Shown one piece after another: positions 1 to 11,532 of a stretch of DNA of 64,000 nucleotides. Every line of letters begins with the position of its first letter. Within the stretch, counting starts at the first letter, position 1. This DNA is from Lepus europaeus (Eukaryota; Chordata; Mammalia; Lagomorpha; Leporidae): assembly GCF_033115175.1 (NCBI RefSeq), contig NC_084839.1, forward strand, positions 38,053,501 to 38,117,500, read 5' to 3'. The position numbers and the translations under genes were made by a program. The notes under the pieces were generated by a model. That model saw only the letters and a list, made by a program, of their open reading frames with translations. It had not been told where the DNA came from and made no database searches.

Positions 1-237
1 CCTTAGGCGCCGGCAAACCGGGTTCTAGTCCCGGTCGGGGCGCCAGATTCTGTCCCAGTTGCTCCTCTTCCAGTCCAGCTCTCTGCTGTGGCCCTGGAGT
101 GCAGTGGAGGATGGCCAAGTGCTTGGGCCCTGCACCTGCATGGGAGACCAGCAGGAAGCACCAGGCTCCTGGCTTCGGATCAGCACTGTATGCTGGCTGC
201 AGCAGCCATTGGAAGGTGAACCCATGAAAAAGGAAGA

Positions 238-279
<42 letters not shown>

Positions 280-334
280 CACTCTGCCTGTCAAAAAATA
301 AATAAATAAATAAAAATTAAAAAAAGAAAAAAAT
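1..334 (+). mobile_element. CSINE, 5' end cut by the window
   Basis: Lagomorph C-repeat SINE in sense orientation. The first bases of the tRNA-like head lie outside the window. The B-box-like GGTTCTAGTCC is at 21-31, followed by the body 'ccagctctctgctgtggcc', a (TC)n run at about 239-273, the 'ctgcctgtc' end and an AAATAAAT-type tail. The open frames here are frame readings of the SINE and not genes. Confidence 0.93.
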
Positions 335-3099
335 TTTGTCAAACCATTTTCTCTGTATATTTGAGCCAAAATTGTGCTGTGATCATGACACTCTTCTAGT
401 CTTGCCCATAATGGTCCTGAAACTACTAGATGGATGGCTGGAGTTCTGTTTGTTTGTTTGCTTCTGACTTATCTGATTTTTTGCAGTTTCATATACTAAT
501 TATTTCAATTCTAATATTCTGCAGACTATAAAGGAAACAGCTGTTTAGTGACAGCTTTTCAAATCAAAATCAGAATTAAAAACCAACTAAATGCAAATAT
601 GATTTTATGGTGCATCTCAAACTTATAAAAATGTATAAAAATAAATGTCTTCAAACCAAATATATAGACTATCATGGTAGAGACCTGTGTTGTGATTGTA
701 ACCTCATTGTTCCATTGTCCAGCCCATCAGATAAACAGGATTCAGTGTGTAATTCAATGAAGTGTGGTGATTTTGCATCCATAATTCTGTTTGGGGGAAG
801 TAAGTGAACAGTATTAGACCAGAAGCTATACCCTCCTGTGCCTTTTGTTCCACGTCCATTGTACTGTGAATTCCCAAAACTGGGAAACAGCCAGCCTCGC
901 CTGTCACAACCATAAGTACCAAGGGTATCTTAAAAGAAAATGATGGAATATGTACTCTGAAATTTCTATAATGGAAGTGCTTTCATCTAAGTAATTGTGA
1001 GAAGAATAATTTAAATTTTAAATTGTTCAGTTTTCTTCTTTGCTATAGCCTTGCCTAAATGATTCTAATTTGAAAACTCAAAAGGCTCAAGCACTCACTA
1101 GGTTTACAAAGGCAGGTAAAAATAGCCTGAGAGAATAATAAGAAGGAAGAAAAGGAGAAGCAGAGATAAAACAGAGGCAAAAAAGTTATTAAGAATTCTA
1201 GGACATCCTAATTCACCAATGTTACTTGTCCAGTACAAAAATGCCTGCCCTGCATTTGTTTCTGGAACTGTAATGCTCTGAAATTAACATCTTAACAAGG
1301 CACATAAAACAAAGCACAAAAATCCTGTCATCAGGTCTTCTAAGCCAGATGCTTGATTATGCACAGATGATTTTTAATTCTACTCTTAATTCTCTGTCAT
1401 TTAGCATGCTTCTGAGTTGTTTCTCCCTAATAAGAGTTTTCATATACCCAAGACATACCAGCTAATTTTAATTCTTGTCTAAGCAAATCAAAGAAGAAGA
1501 TAAACATCATCATACGAAATAAAATAATTTAATGTATCCAAATTCTCATCTAAATGATACATCTGCCTTATTCTTATTACTGGATGTGAAGAAGCAAAAC
1601 TTGATCAAACAGCAGGTGGAAAAAACATGTATATATTCTAATTTTCATCAAATATTTATTTAATATTATTTATATTTCAAAGTAATCAATTAGAAAAACT
1701 ATGAATGTCATAAAATAACTCTGAAATGCTAATCTTCTATAAATAGATCAACTATTTTGAAGAATGATCATAATTCCCATTGGAACAATTCCTACATTTT
1801 TTTATTGCAATGAATGGTTTTCGCAATACAGAGGTGATGGTTTTTATGAGCATAGCTCAGATTAAGCAATGAAAATAAATGCTCATCACATCATACCAAT
1901 AGACAAGTACTTATCTGTGTAAGAATAAACCAGCTGAAGAAGATTTAATCCATTCTCCAGGTTTCTATGTGAATGAAGCAGAACATATACAAGTTGTACT
2001 TTCCCTTAAAATATCTAGTGTAGATTACACTTTACTGCACAATTGCTTTGTTCTAGTGACTAATTTCTGAAAATGTTTAAAGCAAAATCTTTCCTATCAC
2101 TAGCTAATCTAAATCCCTTCTGAAATATTGGGCTTTTTTCTATCTAACTTCTAGAAAAGCCCAACTGGTAAAACTCTGAAAATTCATTTATCTTCTTCAA
2201 TATACTCTATAAAAGATAGTGGCATGTGTGAGAAAGACAGCATTTTTAATGTTAGTTTCTAAAAAGACAAGTGTGCGATTCCATACATTCTCTCAATATC
2301 CTTACATGAGCCAATGAGTAAGTAAACTTCATACTTGCATGCAATGCTTGCATTCTAACTTTTTCATACATTCTTCTTTTTTAAGAAAACAATGGAAAAG
2401 TACTTATAAAAACCTAGATTTGAGGGAAGAATTACAAAAATGAATAAAGTACATATAAATGTTTTTGAAAAGTCCATAATTTAATCCAAATAGAGCTCTA
2501 AAATTGAATTTTAAATGATATAATCAAAAGATACAAAGGACCTGGATTGACTTTTGTGTTTATTTTTATTGTTGTTGATCTGTTTGTGTTTTAACACAAT
2601 TTTATTATATATATTTCCAAATGGCTTTTTAAATTTCATGCATTACTATATTGCCAAAATAGTTTGATTTCTTGAAATATGACTTTCTTCTATAAGCATT
2701 GTGAAACTCATTAAGAGTTCTTAATTTTGAATCTTTCTTTTACCACCTGCAATTTTGCATTCATTTGTTAATAGACTAATGAATTCAAGTTGCTAAAATT
2801 TTTACATCTATGCTTTTAAGTGAAATTTCTTTATTCATTTTTGTTTGCTACTATTTTTGTCCTATATTTACTGAGTTTTTTACTGGAATTATCCTAATTT
2901 TATAAAATGAATTAAATTTTATAAATTCATTTTATAAATGAATTAATTCATTTATAAAATGAATTAAAAGAATATGCTATTCTTTTAAGCATATGAGCAA
3001 CGCATCATTTTTAGATAAAGGTCCTTAACTATTTCTCACAATTCTCCCTGGTTACTGGCCATTTCAGGTTTTCCGAGTTCTTCTTGTTTTGTTTTGTTT
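335..3099. other. AT-rich DNA without a recognised gene
   Basis: About 2.8 kb with no open frame above 72 codons, no RNA gene and no recent repeat that I can name. Its only marked structure is a 42-bp perfect palindrome at 2924-2965, listed separately. Confidence 0.6.
2924..2965. repeat. 42-bp perfect palindrome
   Basis: The 21-base half aattcattttataaatgaat+t is followed at once by its exact reverse complement, with no spacer. Further copies of 'ttttataaaatgaatt' lie just upstream at about 2899-2918, so the palindrome seems to have grown from a short AT-rich word repeated in both directions. Confidence 0.95.
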
Positions 3100-3437
3100 T
3101 TTTTTAAGATTTTACTTATTTATTTGAGAGGTAGAGTTACGGATAGAGAAAGGGGAAACAGAGAGAAAGGTCTTCCTTCTGCTGGTTCACTCCCCAAATG
3201 GCTGCATGGCCACAATGGCCAAAGCTGGGCTGATCTGAAGCCAGGAGCCAGGAGCTTCTTCCAGGTCTCCCACGTGGGTGCAGGGGCCCAAGCACTCGGG
3301 CCATCTTCTTCTGCTTTCCCAGGCCATAGCAGAGAGCTGGATCAGAAGAGGAGCAGTTAGGACTCAAACTGCTGCCCATATGAGATGCCAGCACTGCAAG
3401 GAAACACTTAACCTACTATGCTACAGCACCGGCCCCC
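3100..3437 (-). mobile_element. CSINE, older type
   Basis: Reads in reverse: T-rich tail and 'ttatttatttgagaggtagag' at the left, then the SINE body, and the head 'acagcaccggcc' at the right. Diverged from the young consensus. The 330 bases that follow, up to the next SINE, hold nothing I recognise. Confidence 0.9.
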
Positions 3438-3770
3438 TAGATTCTTTTTTTTATTATTATTATTTTCTGAGTTCCTTGAGTGTAACTGGAAAGAACCTTG
3501 AAACAGCTAACTCAATTATCTTTCAAATAAAACAGGAGTTGGGACATTCTGGAGTAAATTGTTCTCAGAACTTCTACTACACTATCATTATTCTCAGAAG
3601 TTTCTTTCTTTAATAAATTGACATCTATGATTAAAAAAAGTGGGCTCATGAAGTTTTTAAGCATGTTTATCTTCTTTAATAAGCTAAACTGAGCTACATA
3701 GATCATTTTTGCTTTAAAATGCATTTTAATAGTGTGAAGATTCTTAATGAAATTTAAATAATATCTTGTG

Positions 3771-4029
3771 GGGCCCGGCGCTGTGGCACAGCAGGTTAAC
3801 GCCCTGGCCTGAAGCACCAGCATCCCATATGGGCAACAGTTCAAGACCTGGCTGCTCTACTTCCAATCCAGCTCACTGCTAAGGCCTGGGGAAAGCAGTA
3901 CAAGATAGCCCAAGTCCTTGGACCCCTGCACCCATATGGGAGACCTGGAAGAAGCTCCTGGCTCCTGGCTTCAGATCAGCATAGCTCCGGCCGTTGCGGC
4001 CAATTGGGGAATGAACCAGTGGATGGAAG

Positions 4030-4065
<36 letters not shown>

Positions 4066-4120
4066 CTCTCCTCTCTCTGTGTAACTCTGACTTTCAAATA
4101 AATAAATAAATCTTCAAAAA
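3771..4120 (+). mobile_element. CSINE, older type
   Basis: Head 'gggcccggcgctgtggcac', body, (CT)n at about 4031-4061, then 'ctttcaaataaataaataaatc'. Likely target duplications are aataatatcttgtg at 3757-3770 and aataatattatgtg at 4121-4134, matching at 12 of 14. Confidence 0.92.
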
Positions 4121-4311
4121 AATAATATTATGTGAAATGAATATTTGATTCATTAGTGGCCAGAAGCTAGAGATGATACCACAATTTCTTTGGAAGCAGC
4201 CAAACCAATTATTCACTAAGGTAAAAGAAACCAAATCCAGAACTGGAGACTGAAGACAAATCTACCTGGAATTTGAGAGTAAATTAAGATTAGTAGAGCT
4301 AATTAGTAGAG

Positions 4312-4633
4312 TTGTGGCGCAGCGTGTTAATGCCCTGGCTTGAAGTGCTAGCATCCCATATGGGTGCCATTTCAAGACCTGGCTGTTCCACTTCCAATCC
4401 AGCTCTCTGCTATGGCCTGGGAAAGCAGTACAAGATGGCCCAAGTCCTTGAGCCCCTGCACCCATGTGGGAGACCCGGAAGAAGCTCCTGGCTCCTGGCC
4501 TCGGATCGGCGCAGCTCCAGCCATTGCGGCTAATTGGCAGTGAACCAGTAGATGGAAGACCCCTCTCTCTCTCTGCCTCTCCTCTCTCAGTGTAACACTG
4601 ACTTTCAAATAAATAAACAAATTTTAAAAGAAA
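4312..4633 (+). mobile_element. CSINE, head slightly truncated
   Basis: Starts 'ttgtggcgcagcgtgttaatg' without the GGCCGG lead. A weak duplication, 'attagtagag' before and 'atcagtagag' after, suggests the truncation happened at insertion. Confidence 0.9.
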
Positions 4634-5261
4634 GATCAGTAGAGCATAAAGGAAAAATAAAGCTTTAAAATGTGTACAGAGGAAAGAAGGGAAGAGAAAC
4701 ATGTCAAATATTACATGAGAAAGGTACTTACATGTGTTAAGAAACTGTTTTGACTCAATAGGTTGCTTTAAAATTCCTAGTTTTGAATTTGCATGTTTCC
4801 ATAAGTTTTAGCAGTTTTAAGAAAGTCAGCATAAATTTTTGTTATAAGAAGTTTGTAGTTGATTCTTATCTAAAATTTCCCCAATAAGGATAAACAACTG
4901 GAGTACTTTGTCCCCACATACATGTGCTACAGTAATCAAATGCACTGTAGTAATAACTCCAATCATGGGAAATTTAACCACTAAAATATAGAAACTACAA
5001 GATAACCAATAACTGGGAGATAGCAATTAAGAACTGAAGTTCATTCACAGCAAACCTAAGCATTATAAAAATACATGAGTGTATGTGTTTGAGTACATAG
5101 ATGAACATGGAAATCTATGAACATGTGTACTATAAATATGCATATATATACAAATATTTACATTACAGATCAGATCATTTACTAAACCACAGTTAAATGT
5201 AATAAAGATCATAAATTATTACCATCTCCCATTTTCAAACTGACCACTAGAGGCATTTTTA
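4634..5261. other. Unassigned AT-rich DNA
   Basis: No gene and no repeat I can name. Confidence 0.5.
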
Positions 5262-5496
5262 ATTTTTTTGTTTTATTTTAAAGGCAAGAGACAGACACTC
5301 AATGAGATCTTCCATCTCTTCCAGGTCTCCCATGCAGGTGCAGGGGCCCAAGGACTTGGAACATCTTCCTCTGCTTTTGCAGGTCACAGAAGAGAGCTGG
5401 ATGAGAAGTGGAGCAGATGGGTCTCAAACCAGCATCCATATGGGATGCCGGTGCTTCAGGCCAGGGAGTTAACCCACTGCGCCACAGCACCGGCCA
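5262..5496 (-). mobile_element. CSINE with internal deletion
   Basis: The tail side joins 'gagatcttccatct' straight to 'cttccaggtctcc', so the middle of the element, which normally holds 'ggttcactccccaaatgg', is missing. The head end 'gcgccacagcaccggcc' is kept. Confidence 0.85.
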
Positions 5497-5557
5497 TTCC
5501 ATGGATTTTTGAAATTACCAAAATTACATGTTGGGGCAAGGATTGTTGCTTATATTC

Positions 5558-5877
5558 TCTTTTTTTTTTACTTGACAGGTAGAGTTATAGACAATGAGAG
5601 AGAGAGACAGAGAAAAAGATATTCCTTCCGTTGGTTCACTCCTCAAATGGCCACCACAGCTGGCGCTGTGCCTATCAGAAGCCAAGGGCCAGGTGCTTCT
5701 TCCTGGTCTCCCATGCAGGTGCAGGGGCCCAAGCACTTGGGCCATCCTCCACTGCTTTCCCAGACCACAGCAGAGAGCTGTACTGGAAGAGGAGCAACTG
5801 GGACTAGAAGCCGGCACCCATATGGGATGCCGGTGCCACAGGCGGAGGATTAACCAAGTGAGCCAGGCGCCGGACCC
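5558..5877 (-). mobile_element. CSINE with 14-bp target duplication
   Basis: Complete reverse-oriented element. It is flanked by a perfect tgttgcttatattc at 5544-5557 and 5878-5891, the mark of L1-driven insertion. Confidence 0.95.
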
Positions 5878-6189
5878 TGTTGCTTATATTCATATATTTT
5901 TCTCCCAATATCCACTAACAACAAATTGTATAAATTTGAAAATATTGAATGTGATCTATATAAATCTCCCCAATCACAAAATGATCACCTCCCCAGATAT
6001 ACCAATTGAGCAGCTTTTCTCATATCAAGCAACCTTCACAAGAGCTAAGGAAGCCAGTAAAGTAGTCCATGGACAGCACAGAAACTCCATAAACCATTGG
6101 AGAGAGAGGACAGACACACTACATAGCCACGGGTGTCAGCAGCTATAGTTCCTACCTCAGGTAGAAATGTCATATTGCCAAAAAAAAAA

Positions 6190-7400
6190 GTAAGAAGGTG
6201 GCATGACCCCCATCAGCAAGACAAAACAGCAGCCGTCTGGCTATGGGAGAATTCCAAAGTCTTCAGAGTTTTCAGTCCAGTCTGGGAAGGCATTCCCGCA
6301 TTCCAGAAGAGCAGACAAAGCCCCAGGGATGCAGCTGAGCCCAACAGAGCAGCATCAGACCCAGAGCCCAAGATACAAAGTGCTCTCCAACATGCAGTTG
6401 ACTACACAAGCATTACTGCTGGGATAGACAGCCCCTTAGAACTATAGAAATATGGAGGCCCACACCATCAGAAATGGGAGTCATACTCTTCTCCCCACCT
6501 CCCCTACCTCAAACACTTGAATAAATCCTGTTGTGACTAAGTTCCCATGTACTACAGAGCCTCACAGCTTCCTGCACACTGGGGATGGTTCTCACAGTAT
6601 GGTAGGAGGGCATCATACAGAGTGAGTAGGTGCTCTGGACAGTGCAAACATCTGGGATGGCAAAGCAACACCAAACACACAGTGCACTCCAGCATTCCCT
6701 CCTCACACTGACTGTACCCAGAGGTGCTATACCATGCCCATCTTGGATATAACTCCGGACACTTACTCTTCCCACAAACCATGGTTAGAGCTGACTCTAC
6801 CCAGCGCACACCCTGGAGCTCACAGGTAAGCCTTAGATATTACACCAGCCACTCACTTGGCTCCTTGTACTGAACCTAACACAGTACACACTACAGCCTG
6901 CTAGGATCCCTGATCCACAGAATCTGTGCTTGGCCCAAGCATAGAGTGGGGCTCAAGGCTCTAGGTTGTGGCCTCCAAGCAGCAAGAGTTTGGGTACTTC
7001 TACTGACTCAACATTTGGGCCTGAGGTACATGCAAACAACTCAAACAAGTAAGCAGCACACAGACAGTAGCCCAAGACAAATTTGTCCTGCTGTTAGAGA
7101 GCCAAAGTCATCCTCACATATCCACCTACTCTCTTCAGCAGAATCTGTGGACCTGTCTCTTCCATTGATCATTAGTGCAACTCTTGGAGCTCTGGATCTG
7201 AGCAGCTCCTAGGAGGCTCTAGGTCCACCCAGCTTCTAAATCCAGCATAGATCACACAACTTTAGAGCCTGCCTTGGATACTAGTACCAGCAAGGCCTGC
7301 CCCAAGATCTATCAAGAGATGCCTGGAGACCTATGTAAAAGGAATCTGAATCACCACAGTGAGCCAGAAGAGCCCAGACTCTTACAGCTGCCATCATTGA
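6190..7400 (+). mobile_element. Old L1, 5' UTR-like part
   Basis: GC-richer, stop-ridden stretch just upstream of L1 ORF1 sequence, with wording typical of old mammalian L1 5' regions (for example 'ggaggcccacaccatcagaa', 'ccttgtactgaacctaacac'). The start is approximate. It joins the ORF1 part with no gap, so the element may be close to full length. Confidence 0.6.
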
Positions 7401-9150
7401 TAGCAAATAAAGGCATAGGAAACTATGACTAAAAAATCTAACCGGAATTAAAGATAAAGCAAAAAGCAACACCAAGGGAGACAACTCCAGGAATATAGCC
7501 TTCAATTAATAAAAAACCATCCTTCAGAGGTAATAGTATCAAGAGATCCCCTAGGTGCACAAAAATCAACACAGAAACACAAGAAATATGAACAAGGAAG
7601 GTGATACGACTCCCTAAAAGGAACACAGCAATACAAACAATACATTAATATTGGACTGAGAAGAAACAGAGATTATCAAAATGCCTGAAAAAATTTCAGA
7701 AGACTCTAAGATTATTCAAAAATACAGAGAAACAGTTATATCAAATTAGGAAACCAGTACATGTCATGGATGAGAAATTCAGCAAAGAGATTGAGATACT
7801 GGAAAAGGACCAAACAGAAATATAAGAAATTGAATACTCAGTAAGACAAAAAAAAAAACCCACAGTGGAAAGCCTGAATAACAGAGTAGATGAAAAAGAA
7901 GAAAGGTTATCTGGTCTAGAAGACAAGTTCAGTTCCCCAATTTGAGGACAAATATGAACATCCAAATACAAGAAACTCATAGAATCCCAAGTAAGCATGA
8001 TAAGAAAAGACCTCTTCATGATACATCATAGTCGAACGCTCAAAAATAAAACAGCAAATATCCTAAAATTTGCAATAAAAAAGCACCAGGTCACCTTTAA
8101 AGGAATTCTAATCACATTGACAATAGAAACCCCTTAGGCCAAGGGAGAATGGAAAGATACAGACCAACTTCTTAAATAAAAAAACTGCCAACTTCCAAGA
8201 CAAACAAAAATTGAAAGAATTTTTCACCACCTGACCAGCCTTACAAATGGTATTCACTACACACAGAATAGAGAAAAATCCACCACATCATGAAAGAATG
8301 TGATGGCAGAAAACCATCTAGTAAAAGAAAGAAGATGTAAAACAAACAATAGGTGTCAGTATGGAAAATGGAAAGAACAGCTAATTATTATCAATTCTAA
8401 CGTTGAATATAAGATGCCTAATTTCCATAATTAAAGATAAAAACTGAATGAATGGATCAAAGCAAGAACCACCTATATGATGCTACAAGGAACATACTTC
8501 ACAAACAATGATACCCAGACATTGAAAGTGAAAGGATGGAAAAAGTATGACATGGAAATAGAAATCAAAAGTAAAAAGAAGCTGCTATGCTTATACCAGA
8601 CAAAATAGACTTTAAGACAAAAGCTGTTCAAAGAAACAAAGAAGGTCATTATGTAATGAATAAGGAATCGATTCAACAAGAAGATGAGATGTGCTTTTTT
8701 TATAAATATATGTGTACCCAACACTAGGGCACCCAGTTTTATAAAACAAATGTAAATAGATCAAAATGGAGACATAAACACTCATACAATATCACTGGGA
8801 AAATTCAACACCACACTTTCATCAATAGACAGATAAGCCAAACAAAGAAAATCAACAAAGAAACAAATGAATCTAATAGTAATCTACAGAAAATTCCAAT
8901 TCATAGCAGCATTCTTTCCATCAGTGCATGGAACATTCTCTAGAACAGACCATGACCATATACTACGTCATAAAACAATTCTCAACAAATTCAAAAACAT
9001 TGAAATCATATTGTGTACCTTTTCTGACCACCATGAAATGAAGCTAGAAATTATCAAAAGAAAGTAGAAATTATATGAACATGTGGAGGCTTAACAATAT
9101 GTTCCTGAATGAACATGGGGGTGACAGAAGGAATCAAAAGGGAAAAAAGA
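7401..9150 (+). mobile_element. Old L1 (L1M-type), ORF1 through endonuclease part, decayed
   Basis: The ORF1 part runs from about 7430 to 8470 ('atggatgagaaattcagcaaagagattgagatactgg' region, coiled-coil part) and then passes into ORF2 endonuclease sequence at about 8470-9120 ('gaaaattcaacaccacact', 'catcagtgcatggaacattctc'). Both frames carry many stops and shifts, so neither protein can be made. The coding track is cut at 9150 by a CSINE and a younger L1 fragment and resumes at 10,140. Confidence 0.75.
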
Positions 9151-9480
9151 GAGGCAAGCACTGTGGCATTGCAGGTTAAGCCACTGCTTGCAGTGCTGGC
9201 ATCCCTTATGGACACCAGTTTGAGTCTTGGCTGCTCCACTTCTGATCAACTCCCTGCTAATGTGCCTGAGAAAAGTACTGGAAGATGGCCCAAGTCCATG
9301 GGCCCTTGAATCGACATGGGAGAGCCAGAAGCAATCGTGGCTCCTGTCTTTGACTTGGCACAGTCCTGGCCATTGTGGCCATTTGGGGAGTGAACCAGTC
9401 AATGCAAGACTGTCTGTCTGTCTCTCTCTTTCTCCATAAATCTGCTTCTCAAATAAATAAAATAAATCTTTAAAAATTTT
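9151..9480 (+). mobile_element. CSINE inside the old L1
   Basis: Diverged element starting 'gaggcaagcactgtggc' and ending 'ctcaaataaataaaataaatc'. It lies directly against a younger L1 3' fragment (9481-10139), and the two together split the old L1 ORF2. Confidence 0.88.
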
Positions 9481-10139
9481 TCAACAAGGGATCTGGCTGA
9501 AGAGCCCATGAGAGTATTGTAGGCATGGAAAGCCAAGACACTCTGGCAAAAAAAAAAAAAAAAAAAAAAAAACAACCACTAAATGAAAGATCTCTGCGAG
9601 TGAGATCCCAGTAGAAAGAACGGGCCATCAAAGGAGGAGGTACCTTTCTCTGAAGGGAGGAGAGAACTTCCACTTTGACTATGACCTTGTCTAAACAAGA
9701 TCAAAGTCAGCGAACTCAAGAGGCTTCCATAGTCTTGGCAACTCATGACTAGAGCCTAGGGAGATTACTGATGCCATAAACAAAATTGTCAAATTGTTAA
9801 GTCAACAACAGGAGTCACTGGGTACTTACTCCTCATGTGAGATCTCTGTCCTTAATGTGTTGTCCAATGTGAATTAATGCTATAACTAGTACTCAAACAG
9901 TATTTTACACTTTATGTTCTGTGTGAATGCAAACTGATGAAATCTTTACTTAATATATACTAAATCGATCTTCTGTATATAAAGATAATTGAAAATGAAT
10001 CTTGATGTGAATGGAATGGGAGAGGGAGCAGGATATGGGAGGGGTACAGGTGGGAGGGAAGTTATGGGGGGAAAAGCCATTGTAATCCATAAACTGTACT
10101 TTGAAAAATTATATTTACTAAATAAAAGTTTTTAAAAAA
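9481..10139 (+). mobile_element. Younger rabbit-type L1, 3' UTR fragment
   Basis: 5'-truncated L1 made of 3' UTR only. It has a 25-A run at 9548-9572, the G-rich stretch 'gggagagggagcaggatatg' near 10,020, and ends 'actaaataaaagtttttaaaaaaag'. It matches, in opposite orientation, the copy at 13,641-14,664 over its whole length, which is how the limits were set. Confidence 0.85.
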
Positions 10140-11164
10140 AGAAAAGAAAGAGAATCCTTGAAACTAACAAAAAAGAGCACAATATCTCAAAAACTAATGG
10201 GATATAGCAAAAGCAATGTTAAGACAAAAGTTTATTGTAATAAGTTATTATGTCAAAGAAATGAGAAGCTATCAAATAAATAATCTAACATTGCATCTCA
10301 AGGACTTCAAAAAACAAGAGCAAACCACACCAGATATTAGTAGAAGGAAAGAAATAATAAAAACTAAAAAGGAAAAAAAATAATAAAACTATATAAAACA
10401 TCAGTAAAATAGAAAAGCTGTTTTTTGGAAAAAAATAAAAATTTAATAACCCAATGGCCAAACTAATTAAAGAAGACTCAAATTAATAAAATAAGAGCTG
10501 AAAAAGGAGATGCTACAACTGATACCTCAGAAATACAAGGAATCACTAGATATTATGCCAAATAGCTATATGCCAACAAATTGCAAAATCCAGAAGTAAT
10601 GGATAGTTTTCTGGACACATACAATTCTCCAAAATTGAGACAGGAAGCCATAGAAAACCTGAATAGGCCAATTACCAAGGCTGAGATTCAATCAGTAATA
10701 AAGAGCCTCTTAACAAAGAAAAGCCCAGAATTGGGTGGCTCCTCTGCTGAATTCTAACAAACTTTTCATTAAGAACTAATGCCAATTCTTCTCAAAGTAT
10801 TCAAAACAATTAAAAGATAGGGAGCACTTCCAAAGTCATTCTATGAGGCCAACATCACCCTAATTCCAAAATCAAAGATACAACAAGAAAGAAAACTATA
10901 CCTCAATATCCCTGATGAATATAGATGCAAAAATCCTCAGCAAAATCCTAGTAAATCAAGTCCAATTGCAAATTTAAAAAATCATCCATCTGACCAAGTG
11001 GAATTTAAACCAGGGATGATTTAATATACACAACTTCATAAACGTGACACATCACAACCAAATGAAAGCTAAAAACCACAGGATTATCTCAGTGAATAAA
11101 GAGAAAGCATTTGATAAAATACAACATCTTTTCACATCAAAACTCTTTTAACAATTGGATATAG
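10140..11164 (+). mobile_element. Old L1 ORF2, first half of reverse transcriptase
   Basis: Continues the element at 7401-9150. Recognisable stretches include 'cagtaataaagagcctctta', 'ttctatgaggccaacatcac' and 'gagaaagcatttgataaaa' (the E-K-A-F-D-K block of RT motif A). Frames are broken. It is interrupted at 11,165 by a CSINE. Confidence 0.8.
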
Positions 11165-11425
11165 GGGCCCATATTGTGGCATAGTGAGTAAAACTGCCAC
11201 CTGTGACTCTAGCATCCAACAAAGGTACTGGTTTGAGTCCCAGCTGCTCCACTTTCAATCCAGCTCCCTGCTGGAGTGTCTGGGAAGGAAGTAGAAGGTA
11301 CCACAAGTATTGGGCCCCTGCACCTACATGGGAGATCCAGAGGGGGCTCCTTACTCCTGGCTTCAGCCTAGCCCAGCCCCTCACCAATGCAGGTTTTTGG
11401 GGAGTGAACCAACAGATGGAAGATT

Positions 11426-11482
<57 letters not shown>

Positions 11483-11523
11483 CCTCTTTTTGTGTAACCC
11501 TAACTTTCAAACAAATAAATAAA
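11165..11523 (+). mobile_element. CSINE with long (TC)n, inside L1 ORF2
   Basis: Flanked by a perfect 9-bp duplication tggatatag at 11156-11164 and 11524-11532. It carries an uninterrupted CT run of about 50 bases at 11,427-11,477. The interval between the RT motifs of the host L1 fixes the exact insertion point. Confidence 0.95.
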
Positions 11524-11532
11524 TGGATATAG

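Noticed and set aside
21..31. tRNA gene, because of the B box and tRNA-like fold
   Set aside because: The B box belongs to the tRNA-derived head of a CSINE and recurs in all young copies. No tRNA with a proper acceptor stem is present.
5594..6148. 184-codon forward frame
   Set aside because: The first half is CSINE sequence, and the second half has no motif or context of a gene.
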